Counted from the first letter of the stretch, positions 36,906 to 46,404 are shown. The stretch is DNA of 64,000 nt from Bowdeniella nasicola (GCF_900107735.1 NZ_FNQV01000004.1:147627-211626), one strand, 5' to 3'. Translations and numbers: made by a program. Notes: a model not told the origin generated them from the letters alone.

Positions 36906-37746
36906 GGGTGCAGGGCGCGGTCTTCAGGGTCTGCTGCTGCATGACGTGGGCGACCTCGCCGGGGCCGGCGCACTTTTCGTGTAGCTGGCTGAGCAGGTGC
37001 CCGACCTCGTGGTTGATGAGGTAGTTGCGATACTCACTGAGGGTGCCGCCGGCCTCGGTGAAGGCCTCGGCGCCCTCGGACCAGCGCACGACGTTAATGA
37101 CGGCGGCATCGCCGCGCTGGCAGGAAACCCGGCCGTGGGTGGGTAGCGGCGCGCAGAGTTTGTCGACGGTGTCCGGGGAGGCGAGGACGACGCGGATCTG
37201 GCCGCCGGAGGCGACCTGGGTGAAGGTGCGAGGCCAGGAGCGCGGATCGTTGAGGATGCCGTGGACGCGTTCGGCGAAGACGTCCGGATCGACCGGCAGG
37301 CCTTCTTCCACCTCGATGCGGTAGGGCATCGGCTGACCCTTCTCGCGTCCCGGCTTATCCTTCGAGACCGGCTGCAGCGTGCCCGAGGCGAGCTGCGGGA
37401 TTTCGCCCGAGAGCATGCCGCCCTCATCGGCCGTCGGCGTTGGTGACGGCGTGGGGCTCGGCGATGGCGTGGGCGTGGGGCTCGGGGTGGCGGGCTCCGT
37501 CGTCGCCGGAGGTGTGGCCTTGGCCAGGCCGTTCGCGACCTGCGGCGCGGGTAGCGGCGTCGCCGTCGGGGTGGTGGCCGTGCGGGCGGGGCCCACGTCG
37601 TAGGTGGGCAGCAGGATGATGCCGGTCAGGCCCGCGACAAAGCAGACGAGGATGATGGCACGCGCAACCGCCGCGCGGGCCGGAGAGGGCGCGCGCGATG
37701 CACCGGGGGGTCGCCGGCGCCGGGAGGGATCGGGCGCGGTAGGCAT
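36883..37746 (-). CDS. DUF3152 domain secreted protein, metalloprotease-like
   Basis: A 287-residue protein with one N-terminal membrane helix (AIILVCFVAGLTGIILL), a Thr/Pro repeat spacer (SPTPTPSPSPTPSPTPT), and a C-terminal DUF3152 domain. The domain carries NHEVGHLLSQLHEKC, a zinc-protease-like HExxH variant with a downstream His, and paired cysteines. It should sit outside the membrane. Activity of the family is not established. Confidence 0.88.
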   Translation of the reverse strand: MPTAPDPSRRRRPPGASRAPSPARAAVARAIILVCFVAGLTGIILLPTYDVGPARTATTPTATPLPAPQVANGLAKATPPATTEPATPSPTPTPSPSPTPSPTPTADEGGMLSGEIPQLASGTLQPVSKDKPGREKGQPMPYRIEVEEGLPVDPDVFAERVHGILNDPRSWPRTFTQVASGGQIRVVLASPDTVDKLCAPLPTHGRVSCQRGDAAVINVVRWSEGAEAFTEAGGTLSEYRNYLINHEVGHLLSQLHEKCAGPGEVAHVMQQQTLKTAPCTPNGWPNP

Positions 37747-37796
37747 CGGGTTTAGCCTAACGGGTTACGGCCGCGGGCACGTGCCAGACTAGTGTC

Positions 37797-38189
37797 ATGC
37801 ACACCACCGTGAAAGCGCTGTATTTTGCGAGCCTTGCCGCCCAGGCCGCGGCGCTTGGGATTCCCGGGCCGCGTTCGGCGCGCCAGCCGCGCCCGGCCGC
37901 GGCGGGTTCGCAAGTCTCCGCGACGGTCAAGGTGCTGCGGCTCGCGCCGCCGGGCGCCGACAAGCTCGTGCACGCTGCGCTGTTTGCCGCGCCGACGTTT
38001 CTAGGCCTGCGCGCGGGGTTCTCGCCGCTGCTCGTCGTCGGCAGCCAGCTCATTTTTGCGCCCGCGAGCGAGCTCGCGCAGGAGGAAGTCGTCGCCGGGC
38101 GCGGCGGGGCGCTGTCCGATGTGGCCGCCGACCTTGCCGGGGTCGCGCTTGGGGTCGCGGCGGCCGCTATTGCTTCGCGAGGTCGATGA
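37797..38189 (+). CDS. VanZ-like small membrane protein
   Basis: A 130-residue protein with GADKLVHAALFAAPTFLGL, EVVAGRGGALSDVAADLAG and a last helix. The spacing of the charged DK-x-x-H, E-Q-like and D-x-x-A-N/D-x-x-G positions fits VanZ-like proteins, which are associated with envelope stress and glycopeptide resistance. It converges on the peptidase gene, overlapping 23 bases. The assignment is moderate. Confidence 0.6.
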   Translation: MHTTVKALYFASLAAQAAALGIPGPRSARQPRPAAAGSQVSATVKVLRLAPPGADKLVHAALFAAPTFLGLRAGFSPLLVVGSQLIFAPASELAQEEVVAGRGGALSDVAADLAGVALGVAAAAIASRGR

Positions 38190-39471
38190 GGCGGCCCAGG
38201 ACTTCGCCGCTGGAGGCGCGCAACCCGTCGTGCTGGTACTCGTTGGTGAGCCAGACCCGAGCGCCGAGCATATCCGCGAGCGCGAGGGAGTATTCCGTCG
38301 GCACGAACATGTCCTCCGCGTAGACCGCGGCCGCGACGGGCACGTCGTTTTCGGCAAGGACCGCTTCGTCGTAGAGCGGGCTCCAGTCGGTCTTCGCGGC
38401 GAGGAGCTCCGCGGTGCCCTTCAGCGGGATGAGCGCGGGATCCTCGTCGAACTGCCAGGGGTAAATGTGCTCGCCGGTGAGGTAGAACTGCTCGCCGTCG
38501 GGCGAGTCGTCCTCGGCCATGCCGTCGAACTCGCTGCGGATGCGATCGGCCGCCCAGGCCGTGGGGATGCCGGCGAGGGCGGGCGTGGCGCCGGCGTAGA
38601 TCGTCTCATGCATGAGGGCGTACAGCGGCCGATCGGCGAAGGAGAGCTGGTCGGCGGCGCGCACGAGGAACGGGATCGACAGGCGGCGTCGGCCGCGCAC
38701 GGTGACGAAGGGGTCTTCCAGCAGGAAGTGCAGGGCGTCGAAGCCCGTCGTCGTGCCAAGGTTCATGCCGAGGGTGCGAAAGCGTCGGGCGCTGAGGCGC
38801 TCGCCGGTGGGCAGGCGCTCGTCGGAGGCTTCCAGGTGGCGCGCGATCTCGCGGATGAGTTCGGCGTCGGGGAAGCGCTCGAGGTAGACGCGATTGCGCC
38901 GGATCGTTTGCGCGTAGGTGCGGCGGTAGATGTCGTCGACGCTGACGCCGACGCCTGGTAGCCCGCCGGTGATATAGACCCCGGCGAGGCCCTCCGGCGC
39001 GCGCGAGAGGTAGGTCGTGAGGCAAAAGCCGCCGTAGGACTGGCCTAGCGCGAACCACGGCCCGGAGCCGAGCGCGGCGCGGAAGTCCTCGGCATCGGCA
39101 ACGATCGCGTCGGCCCGGAAGTGCGTGAGGTAGTCCGCGCGCTCGGCATCGCTGCCGAGGCCGGAGAGCGTGAGTTCGTCGAGGCGGTGGGAGCGCCCGG
39201 TGCCGCGCTGGTCGAGCAGCAGGACGCGGTATTCCTTCAGCGCCCGACCGATCCAGCCGCTCGTGGGATCTCCCTGGCGGGGCGAGGGCGAGCCGGGCCC
39301 GCCCTGCAGGAAGACGAGGTAGGGGCGGTTCTCGCCGCCGTCGGCGATGATCTCGCGCGCGAAGACGGGGATGAGTTCGCTGGCCGAATCGCTGCGATCT
39401 AGCGGCAGGTGCAGCGTGTGCTCGTGGACCGTACAGCCGTGGACCCGGTAGGTCAGCGTCGCGGGCGTCAC
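38167..39471 (-). CDS. Proline iminopeptidase-like alpha/beta hydrolase
   Basis: A 434-residue cytoplasmic hydrolase of peptidase family S33. It carries LVFLQGGPGSPSPR at the oxyanion hole, LLLDQRGTGRSHR, and the nucleophile elbow LGQSYGGFCL, then a C-terminal His in NEYQHDGLRASSG. It would release N-terminal proline or a related residue from peptides. The GTG at 39471 overlaps the stop of the upstream gene (GTGA); the longer frame upstream is a shadow. Confidence 0.9.
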   Translation of the reverse strand: MTPATLTYRVHGCTVHEHTLHLPLDRSDSASELIPVFAREIIADGGENRPYLVFLQGGPGSPSPRQGDPTSGWIGRALKEYRVLLLDQRGTGRSHRLDELTLSGLGSDAERADYLTHFRADAIVADAEDFRAALGSGPWFALGQSYGGFCLTTYLSRAPEGLAGVYITGGLPGVGVSVDDIYRRTYAQTIRRNRVYLERFPDAELIREIARHLEASDERLPTGERLSARRFRTLGMNLGTTTGFDALHFLLEDPFVTVRGRRRLSIPFLVRAADQLSFADRPLYALMHETIYAGATPALAGIPTAWAADRIRSEFDGMAEDDSPDGEQFYLTGEHIYPWQFDEDPALIPLKGTAELLAAKTDWSPLYDEAVLAENDVPVAAAVYAEDMFVPTEYSLALADMLGARVWLTNEYQHDGLRASSGEVLGRLIDLAKQ

Positions 39472-39896
39472 TCGATTGCTCCCGCGATCGCACCGAGGGC
39501 AGCCAGGCCGATCGCCTGCCGCGTGTGGGCGCCGCTCACGCCGGCGGCGCGGCGGGCCTCGCCGCGCGCGAAGATCTTCTTTTCGATCCACACCGTCAGC
39601 GCGATCGATGCCCCCGTCAGGGCAAGACCGCCCGCGATGAGGGTCGGCGTCGGAATATCGGCGAGGGTCTCGGCGAAGTCCTCGCGGTCGTCCGGTTCGA
39701 TCTCCACTTCGGCGTTACGCTGGTGTTGGACGACCGCCGCACCCATCGCGCCGATGAGTGCAGTCTTGATGACGGTGCGCAGAGCTCGAGAGCGAATCAC
39801 ATCCGGCAGCGCGTAGTACACGAAGCTGCCCGCACCGACGGCGAGCGCTAATTGCGGGTTAATTCGGACATCGATGGCGGTCTGCTCTTCGCTCAT
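39468..39896 (-). CDS. Membrane protein of unknown function
   Basis: A 142-residue protein with hydrophobic segments LALAVGAGSFVYYALPDVI, TALIGAMGAAVV and LIAGGLALTGASIALTVWI, followed by EKKIFARGEARRAAG and a last hydrophobic stretch. It is coupled to the peptidase gene by a four-base overlap. Similar small proteins precede prolyl peptidases in related genomes as far as I recall, but I do not know a family name. Confidence 0.65.
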   Translation of the reverse strand: MSEEQTAIDVRINPQLALAVGAGSFVYYALPDVIRSRALRTVIKTALIGAMGAAVVQHQRNAEVEIEPDDREDFAETLADIPTPTLIAGGLALTGASIALTVWIEKKIFARGEARRAAGVSGAHTRQAIGLAALGAIAGAIE

Positions 39897-39980
39897 ACTC
39901 CCATCGTAGGGGGTGGGCCAGCGCCGCTAAAAAGTGCTCCACGGTGGTTAGTGTCGGCGATTCCGCCTAGCCTTGTGACC

Positions 39981-40502
39981 ATGGACATACCTGCAAAGCT
40001 CCTTGCCGCCTACAACGATCAAATCACCCTCGAACTCACTGCCGAGACGGTCTACCGCCAACTCGCCATCGAGCTCGATTACCTGGACCTGCCGGGCATG
40101 GCTACCTGGATGCGGATCCAGGCGGAAGAAGAGGTCGTGCACGCCAACCGCTTCATCGACCACGTCCTCGATCGCGACGGCCACCCCGAGATCGGGACGA
40201 TCGAATTCCCCACCGTCAAGGTTTTGACGTCCATTGACGCCTTCGAGGCCGCGCTCAAGCACGAGCAGAAGGTCTCCGAGTCGATCCGCGCCCTCTATCG
40301 TCTCGCCCGCGATGAGGACGACATCGACTCCTTCCCGCTCCTCTATGATTTCGTTAACGAGCAGATTGAAGAGGAATCCACTGTCTCGGAGATCATCGGT
40401 CGCATCAAGATGATCGGCGATGACGGCCCCGGAATCCTTCGCCTGGACGCCGAGCTCGGTGCCCGGTCCACCGTCGACCCGGAAACTGCTCAGGGCCTGT
40501 AA
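39981..40502 (+). CDS. Ferritin (non-haem, FtnA-like)
   Basis: A 173-residue four-helix-bundle iron-storage protein. Ferroxidase ligands are visible: ELTAETVYRQLAIEL (first Glu), AEEEVVHANRFIDHV (ExxH) and YDFVNEQIEEES (Glu and Gln/Glu of the fourth helix). It oxidises and stores iron and protects against peroxide. The ATG at 39981 lacks a strong ribosome site; the frame upstream is not conserved-looking. It precedes the large membrane protein by 31 bases. Confidence 0.9.
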   Translation: MDIPAKLLAAYNDQITLELTAETVYRQLAIELDYLDLPGMATWMRIQAEEEVVHANRFIDHVLDRDGHPEIGTIEFPTVKVLTSIDAFEAALKHEQKVSESIRALYRLARDEDDIDSFPLLYDFVNEQIEEESTVSEIIGRIKMIGDDGPGILRLDAELGARSTVDPETAQGL

Positions 40503-40533
40503 CCGCCACCTTCCATGTCAATCGGAGTGAACA

Positions 40534-42309
40534 ATGTCGAATAGCAATTCGTCGGGGGGACCTGTTCCACCGCAGCCACAGCCGCAGCCGCAGCAGCCGC
40601 CAACGGCGGCCTACCAGATGCCGGCGGGTGCCTCAGCCGCTCAGGTGCCGCCGATTCTGAGCAAGTACAGCGATGCCATCAAGTCTGGCGCGATCACGGC
40701 AAGTCTCATGTGGGTGACGGCTTTCGTTGTTGGCCTTCTTGGTCTGCTTCTCCTCATGGCCGTCTCTGGTGGGACCGGTCCCTTCAACGCCTCGTTCATC
40801 GCGCTGCTGTTTATTGCGGCAGGGATGTCCTTCGGCGGTGGCATCCACATGAGCGGCGGTGGGCCCCTGTTCGGCGATCAGGGGGCGCACGCGTCGATCG
40901 CCGTGCTGACCGGCACCATCATCGTGTCGATCGTCGGCTACTTCATCTTGAAAAAGCTCCGAAAGAACCGCCCCTTCGGATCCCTCGGTGCGCTGGTTGC
41001 CGGGATTGTGTCGCTCTGGTTGACGCTCTACCTCATGCACCTGGTGCTCTCCGCGATCGGGTCCCTGTTCCGCACCGGCGGATCCTTCTCGATCACGATG
41101 CGATCGGGTTTCGGCTTTCCTATCGTGGCCATCTTCCTCATCGCTCTCGTCCTGTGCGTGATCCTCGAGATCAATCGGATTACGGTCGCCGATACTCCGC
41201 TGAAGCTCTGGGGGATTCGCGCTCGGGAAGCCTTCCCGTTCCTCGCCTACACGATGCTTGGCACGGGTCTCATCACGCTGGTGGTGCTCGTGCTCGGCGG
41301 ATTGTCCACCGGGGAACTACGCAGCACGGGCGCCGGTGGCGGATTCGCGGCGGCTATTTTTGCTCTCGGCCACCTCTTCTTCGCAGGGCCCGGACTCGCA
41401 ATCGGGTCTCCGATGACCTTCAGCTCTCCCGGGGCGGGGTTCGGCTCCTATTCCGCAGGACTGTTTAGTTTCTTGCCCGCCTGGGCCTCGCTGATTTCGA
41501 TCGTCGCCGCGTTGGCACTGCTGTTCGGCCTCGCGGTCTATCTCAGCCGCAAGCTGCCCCCAGCACCGATGATTCGGACCGGGGTATTTGCCGTGGTCTT
41601 CGCTATAGCCGGCATTATCGCGATGATTCTGACCGGGATCTCGGGCGAGCTCGGCATTCTCGAAGAATTGAACGCGCTCGGCGTGAGCGGCTTTGGCTCC
41701 GGAAGGATGGGGATGTCCTTCATCCTCGTCTTCGCTTATGCCCTGTGGGGTGCCACGATTGATCTCGTCGCTCGTTTCGTCGTTCCGGGAGCATTGCCGG
41801 CACTGAAGCAGGCCAAGCAGAAGGTGCAGCAGGTGAACCAGCCGATCGCGCCACCCGCCGCACCCGCTGCTCCCTCGGAAACGCCGCCGGCGTGGAATGC
41901 TCCGCAGTCAACTGCGGTCCCGCCCGCTGCTCCGCCGAGCGCGGCCCCCGATCAGCCACAGCAAAGCCCCACCCACGATTGGGGTCAGGCGCCGTCGATC
42001 CACGAGACACCAACCACTCAGCTGCCAACGCCCGCGCCGGAAAACCCATGGGAGCGACCCGCTCCTGCCTCCGAGGCATCTCAGCAGGGCCGCGGACATG
42101 ACTGGGGCACCGGCATCCCTTCGGATCCAGCGCCGCGTGCGGACGACGTGGACAAGACCCGCCAGTTCGAGACGGTCGCCGAGGAACCCGCACCCTTCCC
42201 GGTCGTGGAGTCAGAGGACTCGGATCATGATTCTGCTGGCCTTGGGTATCCCGAGACGGAACAACGCAATATCGACGGACCCCCGGCGCCCCCGCCGCCG
42301 CCCGCCTAG
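40534..42309 (+). CDS. Large membrane protein with proline-rich tails, function unknown
   Basis: A 591-residue protein with a Pro/Gln-rich N terminus (PVPPQPQPQPQQPP), about ten membrane helices between residues 55 and 420, and a 160-residue Pro/Ala/Ser-rich C-terminal tail with repeated HDWG motifs (THDWGQAP, GHDWGTGIP). Such tails are typical of actinobacterial surface or division-associated proteins, but I do not recognise the family. GGAG precedes the ATG. Followed after 15 bases by the Mop-like gene. Confidence 0.75.
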   Translation: MSNSNSSGGPVPPQPQPQPQQPPTAAYQMPAGASAAQVPPILSKYSDAIKSGAITASLMWVTAFVVGLLGLLLLMAVSGGTGPFNASFIALLFIAAGMSFGGGIHMSGGGPLFGDQGAHASIAVLTGTIIVSIVGYFILKKLRKNRPFGSLGALVAGIVSLWLTLYLMHLVLSAIGSLFRTGGSFSITMRSGFGFPIVAIFLIALVLCVILEINRITVADTPLKLWGIRAREAFPFLAYTMLGTGLITLVVLVLGGLSTGELRSTGAGGGFAAAIFALGHLFFAGPGLAIGSPMTFSSPGAGFGSYSAGLFSFLPAWASLISIVAALALLFGLAVYLSRKLPPAPMIRTGVFAVVFAIAGIIAMILTGISGELGILEELNALGVSGFGSGRMGMSFILVFAYALWGATIDLVARFVVPGALPALKQAKQKVQQVNQPIAPPAAPAAPSETPPAWNAPQSTAVPPAAPPSAAPDQPQQSPTHDWGQAPSIHETPTTQLPTPAPENPWERPAPASEASQQGRGHDWGTGIPSDPAPRADDVDKTRQFETVAEEPAPFPVVESEDSDHDSAGLGYPETEQRNIDGPPAPPPPPA

Positions 42310-42324
42310 AGAATGGAGAACCTC

Positions 42325-42537
42325 ATGAAGATGTCCATTCGAAACCAGATCACCGGAAAAGTCGTGTCCGTAACCAAGGGCGAAGCCATGGCTACGGTCA
42401 AGGTCGAGATCGTAGGCGGTCACACGCTTACCTCCTCGATCACTCGCGAGTCCGCAGATGATCTCGGGCTTGAGCCCGGTAAGGACGTGACCGTACTGGT
42501 CAAGTCCACGGACGTCGCCCTCGGCGTCGAGGGCTAA
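42325..42537 (+). CDS. Mop/TOBE molybdate-binding protein
   Basis: A 70-residue single TOBE/MOP domain: SIRNQITGKVVSVTKGEAM, VEIVGGHTLTSSITRESADD, LGLEPGKDVTVLVKSTDVAL. Free-standing Mops bind molybdate as hexamers and buffer it in the cytoplasm. GGAG six bases before the ATG at 42325 sets the start. It lies 30 kb from modA, modBC and dmsABC but probably serves the same metal economy. Confidence 0.9.
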   Translation: MKMSIRNQITGKVVSVTKGEAMATVKVEIVGGHTLTSSITRESADDLGLEPGKDVTVLVKSTDVALGVEG

Positions 42538-42611
42538 CTCCTCAGCGCTACGGCCCGGTTACTCCGCACGGCGTGACCGGACCGCTTGCATCCCCACGAG
42601 AAAGGTCCATC

Positions 42612-43334
42612 ATGACGACCGTCCTTATGGTCTTGTCCGCCGCCCGGTTTTGGACACTGTCCGACGGAACGAAACACCCCACCGGCTTTTGGGCCGAAGA
42701 ATTCGTCGTCCCCTACGAGACCTTCCGGCAGGCCGGCTGGGACGTCACCGTCGCGACACCCCACGGCGCCACTCCCGTCGTCGACGACATCAGCCTGAGC
42801 GTGACAGGTGGTGGCGGCCTACCCGGAACCATCAATGAGCTGAAGAAGAAACTCGCCGAGCTTCAGCCCATCCTCGACCATCCCGTTGATCTGTCCGATG
42901 TCGATCCGGACGACTTCGACCTCATCTTTTACCCCGGCGGTCACGGCCCCATGGAAGACCTCGCTCACGATCCCGTCTCCGGAGCATTGCTATCCAAGCG
43001 GATCACCTCCGACCGCCCGCTAGCGCTGCTCTGCCATGCTCCGGCGGCGATACTCGCGGCCACGAAGGATGACGAAACCAATCCGTTCGCCGGCCGGAAA
43101 ATGACCGGATTATCGAACGCCGAGGAGAAACTCAACTCCTTTGGTCGCAAGGCGCCCTGGCTGCTGGAAGACGAACTCAAGCGCGTCGGAGTCGACTACT
43201 CAAAGGGGCTGATCCCCTTGCGTTCGCACATCGTGATCGATGGCAACTTGTTCACCGGGCAAAACCCAAAGTCGTCCAAAGACCTCGCCGAGGCAATCGT
43301 TGAGCGGTTGAGTTCATCCTCGCCCGCGCGCTAG
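42612..43334 (+). CDS. DJ-1/PfpI (Hsp31-like) glutamine amidotransferase-fold protein
   Basis: A 240-residue protein of the Hsp31/glyoxalase III-like branch. FYPGGHGPMEDL and the nucleophile elbow ALLCHAPAAIL (Cys) are present, with KHPTGFWAEEFVVPYETF at the N terminus where Hsp31 has its conserved Glu. These enzymes deglycate proteins or detoxify methylglyoxal, or act as holding chaperones. AAAGG precedes the ATG at 42612. It is convergent with dnaB, sharing four bases. Confidence 0.9.
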   Translation: MTTVLMVLSAARFWTLSDGTKHPTGFWAEEFVVPYETFRQAGWDVTVATPHGATPVVDDISLSVTGGGGLPGTINELKKKLAELQPILDHPVDLSDVDPDDFDLIFYPGGHGPMEDLAHDPVSGALLSKRITSDRPLALLCHAPAAILAATKDDETNPFAGRKMTGLSNAEEKLNSFGRKAPWLLEDELKRVGVDYSKGLIPLRSHIVIDGNLFTGQNPKSSKDLAEAIVERLSSSSPAR

Positions 43335-44695
43335 TTCGCCATATCGGCAAAGCGCGCGTAGTGGCCCTGGAAGGCAACGCCGATCGTTGCCGTGGGACCA
43401 TTACGATGCTTGGCCACAATAATGTCCGCCTCGCCCGGACGCTCCTCACTGGGCCCATAGGCATCTTCGCGGTGCAGCAGCATGACGACGTCAGCGTCCT
43501 GCTCGAGTGATCCCGATTCACGCAGGTCGCTCATCATCGGTTTCTTGTCGGTTCGCTGTTCCGGTCCACGGTTCAGCTGCGCCACCGCGATCACGGGAAC
43601 TTCGATCTCCTTTGCCAGGAGCTTGAGCGCACGCGAGAACTCCGAGACTTCCTGCTGACGGGATTCCACCCGCTTGCCCGAGCTCATGAGCTGCAAATAG
43701 TCGACCACCACGAGCTTCAGATCGTGCTGCTGCTTGAGCCGGCGACACTTGGAGCGAATCTCCATGAGCGACATGTTCGGCGAGTCATCGATGAACATCG
43801 GGGCTTCCGACAACCGTGACAACGTCGCGGCAATATTGGCCCAGTCCTGATCTGACAGGTACTTACCCTTGCGCAACTCCTGCAGCATGATCCCGGATTC
43901 GGCGGCAAGGATACGGGTCGTCATCTCGGTGCGGGACATTTCCAGCGAGAAGACAACCGAGGCGAGCTTGTTGTGCACCGAGGCGGAGCGGCAGATATCG
44001 AGCGCAAGCGTCGACTTACCGATCGCCGGGCGGGCCGCGATGATGATCATCTGGCCGGGATGCAGACCGTTCGTCAGCTGATCGAGATCCCGGAAGCCGG
44101 TGGGGACTCCCATGAGCCCATCGGTGCTCGCAGCCGCAGTCTGAATTTCCTCGGTGACCTCGTCGAGGATATGGCGAAGTGCCACATAGTCTTCGGTGTT
44201 GCGGTTTTCCCCCACCGCGTAGACCTCGGCCTGAGCCGAGTTCACGAGGTCTTCAACGTCGCCGCCGTCCGTGGCGTAACCGAGCTGGGCGATCCGGGTT
44301 CCTGCCTCCACGAGGCGACGCAGCACGGCCTTCTCCCGCACAATCTGCGCATAGAACGCAGCATTCGAGGCGGTGGGAACCGACGAGATCAGCGTATGGA
44401 GGTAGGGAGCTCCCCCGACGCGGCTAAGTTCCCCACCCTTTTGCAGCTGATCGGCGACCGTCACGGCATCGGCGGGCTGACCGCGCGAATACAGATCGGT
44501 GATGGCATCGAAGATGAGCGAGTGCGAGGGCTGATAGAAGTCCGTGGACCGCAGTTCGGTCACCACGTCCGCGATCGCATCCTTGGACAGCAACATGCCG
44601 CCGAGGGTGGAGATTTCGGCCGTGATGTCATGCGGAGGCGTGCGGTCATAGCCGCCGGAGTTATATCCGTAATCCTCGGGAGGGGCGTCGCTCAT
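43331..44695 (-). CDS. dnaB: Replicative DNA helicase DnaB
   Basis: A 454-residue hexameric helicase that unwinds DNA at the fork. The N-terminal DnaG-interaction domain begins DITAEISTLGGMLLSKDAI; the RecA-like motor has Walker A AARPAIGKSTLAL, Walker B LVVVDYLQLMS and the H4 region SDLRESGSLEQDADVVMLLHR. No intein is present, which is worth noting because actinobacterial dnaB is a frequent intein site. The upstream gap carries a cluster of DnaA-box-like sequences. Confidence 0.97.
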   Translation of the reverse strand: MSDAPPEDYGYNSGGYDRTPPHDITAEISTLGGMLLSKDAIADVVTELRSTDFYQPSHSLIFDAITDLYSRGQPADAVTVADQLQKGGELSRVGGAPYLHTLISSVPTASNAAFYAQIVREKAVLRRLVEAGTRIAQLGYATDGGDVEDLVNSAQAEVYAVGENRNTEDYVALRHILDEVTEEIQTAAASTDGLMGVPTGFRDLDQLTNGLHPGQMIIIAARPAIGKSTLALDICRSASVHNKLASVVFSLEMSRTEMTTRILAAESGIMLQELRKGKYLSDQDWANIAATLSRLSEAPMFIDDSPNMSLMEIRSKCRRLKQQHDLKLVVVDYLQLMSSGKRVESRQQEVSEFSRALKLLAKEIEVPVIAVAQLNRGPEQRTDKKPMMSDLRESGSLEQDADVVMLLHREDAYGPSEERPGEADIIVAKHRNGPTATIGVAFQGHYARFADMAN

Positions 44696-44803
44696 GAAGT
44701 GGTGATGTTCCTGGTCGATGTGGGGCGCTGGCACACAGCACATTCGATTGTACCCAGGTGATCCGACAGTTCTAGCGGGAGTTTGACCACCCTTTGACCT
44801 TCC

Positions 44804-44985
44804 TGTGGATGACCGCCCTAAATCGTGTGGGTAACCCCTAAAACCCTGTGGAATTGCTGTGTGCGACGCGCCGACGCTATCCCCAAAGGGGGGATAACTA
44901 TGTGGATAACTGTGGATAGTTCCTTCTGGACGAAACAAAAAATCCCGTAGAATCGGTCCGCGACCTATCCACGTGGTGTGGATAG
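44804..44985. promoter_or_regulatory. Cluster of DnaA-box-like sites between dnaB and the MATE gene
   Basis: Within the 324-base gap (44696-45019), one perfect DnaA box (TGTGGATAA, complement of TTATCCACA) lies at 44901-44909. Near matches with one or two mismatches lie at 44804-44812, 44826-44834, 44911-44919, 44965-44973 and 44977-44985. The last two form a perfect inverted repeat CTATCCAC/GTGGATAG with a five-base spacer. Two boxes abut head to tail at 44901-44919. The surrounding sequence is AT-richer. Likely DnaA control of dnaB, or a secondary DnaA-binding region. Confidence 0.65.
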
Positions 44986-45019
44986 CCAGAGCATTTTTCC
45001 ACCAGTGATGGAGCAACCT

Positions 45020-46378
45020 GTGAACACCCCTAACCCTCCACATGAGGTTCAAGGTTCGCAGCCGCCGGCACCCATCCATCGTCAGATTCTGTCCCTCGCG
45101 CTGCCTGCGCTCGGGGCGCTCATCGCGGAACCGATCTTCGTCCTGGCCGACTCCGCCATGGTCGGACACCTAGGTCTCCACGAGCTCGCGGGCCTCAGCC
45201 TCGCCTCGACGATCCTCATGACCGTCGTCGGGCTGTGTGTCTTCCTCGCCTACGCGACGACGGCGGCGACTGCCCGCAAGGCCGGGGCGGGCGACCGGCC
45301 GGGTGCCGTCCGCGACGGGATTGACGGCATGTGGCTCGCCCTGCTCCTGGGGCTCATCCTGACCGCAGCCCTGCTGGCCTTTGGTTCCCCGCTCGCGCGC
45401 GCGTTCAACCCCGATCCGCTCACGCTGCCGCATGCGCTTGCCTACCTGCGGGCTTCGGCTCCCGGGATCCCCGGCATGCTGCTGGTGCTCGCGGCGACGG
45501 GCGTGCTGCGCGGCCTGCTCGATACGAAAACCCCGCTCATCGTCGCCTCGATCGGAGCCGTGGCGAATATCGGAGCGAACGCCGCTCTCATCTACGGGCT
45601 GCGGATGGGGGTGGCCGGCTCGGGACTTGGGACCGCCCTGGTGCAGACGGCGATGGGCCTGGCGCTCGCCACGATCGTCGGGATCAAGGCACGCAAGCTC
45701 GGCGTGACGCTCGGTCCCCGCGGCACCGGTCTGCTCGCGTCGACCAAGTCCGGCGTCCCGCTGCTCATTCGCACGGCCGCGCTGCGCCTGGCGCTGCTCG
45801 CGACCGTCGCGACGGCCACGGCCCTCGGGCCCGTCGTGCTCGCCAGTCACCAGATCGTCAACTCCGTGTGGGGCCTGACAGCCTTCGCGCTCGACGCGCT
45901 TGCGATCGCCGCCCAGGCACTCGTGGCACAGGGCCTGGGGGCCTCCGACGCCGACCGCGTCCGCTCGATGCTCCGGATTATGGTGCGATGGGGACTCGCC
46001 GCCGGCGCGGTCATCGGGATCGTCATTGCGGCCGGCGCATGGCTCATCGTTCCGCTATTTACCAGCTCGCCGGAGGTGCGCGCCGCGGCCGTCGGCGGCC
46101 TCATCGTCATCGGTATCCTCATGCCGCTCGCGGGCTACGTCTTCGTTCTCGACGGGGTCCTCATCGGCGCGGGCGATGGCCGCTTCCTGGCGTGGGCGGG
46201 CATCCTCACGCTCGTTGCCTACCTGCCGGCGCTCTGGTTCGTGTCCCGGTTCGCGCCGGGCGGCACATGGGGCGTCATCTGGTTGTGGATCGCGATGGCG
46301 GGAGTCTTCATGGCTGCTCGCGCCGTGGTCCTGGGGCTGCGATCGCGCGGCACAGCCTGGATGCGACTCGGCATCTGA
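45020..46378 (+). CDS. MATE-family multidrug/metabolite efflux transporter
   Basis: A 452-residue carrier with twelve helices in two similar halves. LFVLAD-like start reads IAEPIFVLADSAMVGHLG, the classic MATE opening, with MLLVLAATGVLRGLLDTKTP and GAGDGRFLAWAGILTLV later. It exports cationic or organic compounds in exchange for Na+ or H+. I start at the GTG at 45020 because GGAG sits six bases upstream; ATGs at 44978 and 45008 overlap the DnaA-box region. Confidence 0.92.
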   Translation: MNTPNPPHEVQGSQPPAPIHRQILSLALPALGALIAEPIFVLADSAMVGHLGLHELAGLSLASTILMTVVGLCVFLAYATTAATARKAGAGDRPGAVRDGIDGMWLALLLGLILTAALLAFGSPLARAFNPDPLTLPHALAYLRASAPGIPGMLLVLAATGVLRGLLDTKTPLIVASIGAVANIGANAALIYGLRMGVAGSGLGTALVQTAMGLALATIVGIKARKLGVTLGPRGTGLLASTKSGVPLLIRTAALRLALLATVATATALGPVVLASHQIVNSVWGLTAFALDALAIAAQALVAQGLGASDADRVRSMLRIMVRWGLAAGAVIGIVIAAGAWLIVPLFTSSPEVRAAAVGGLIVIGILMPLAGYVFVLDGVLIGAGDGRFLAWAGILTLVAYLPALWFVSRFAPGGTWGVIWLWIAMAGVFMAARAVVLGLRSRGTAWMRLGI

Positions 46379-46404
46379 GGTGGGCCCCGCGATAGGCTGC
46401 CGGT

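Noticed and set aside
44696..45019. Chromosomal replication origin oriC
   Set aside because: DnaA boxes are present, but there is no dnaA, dnaN or rpmH beside it and the gap is short. I keep it as a DnaA-box cluster only.
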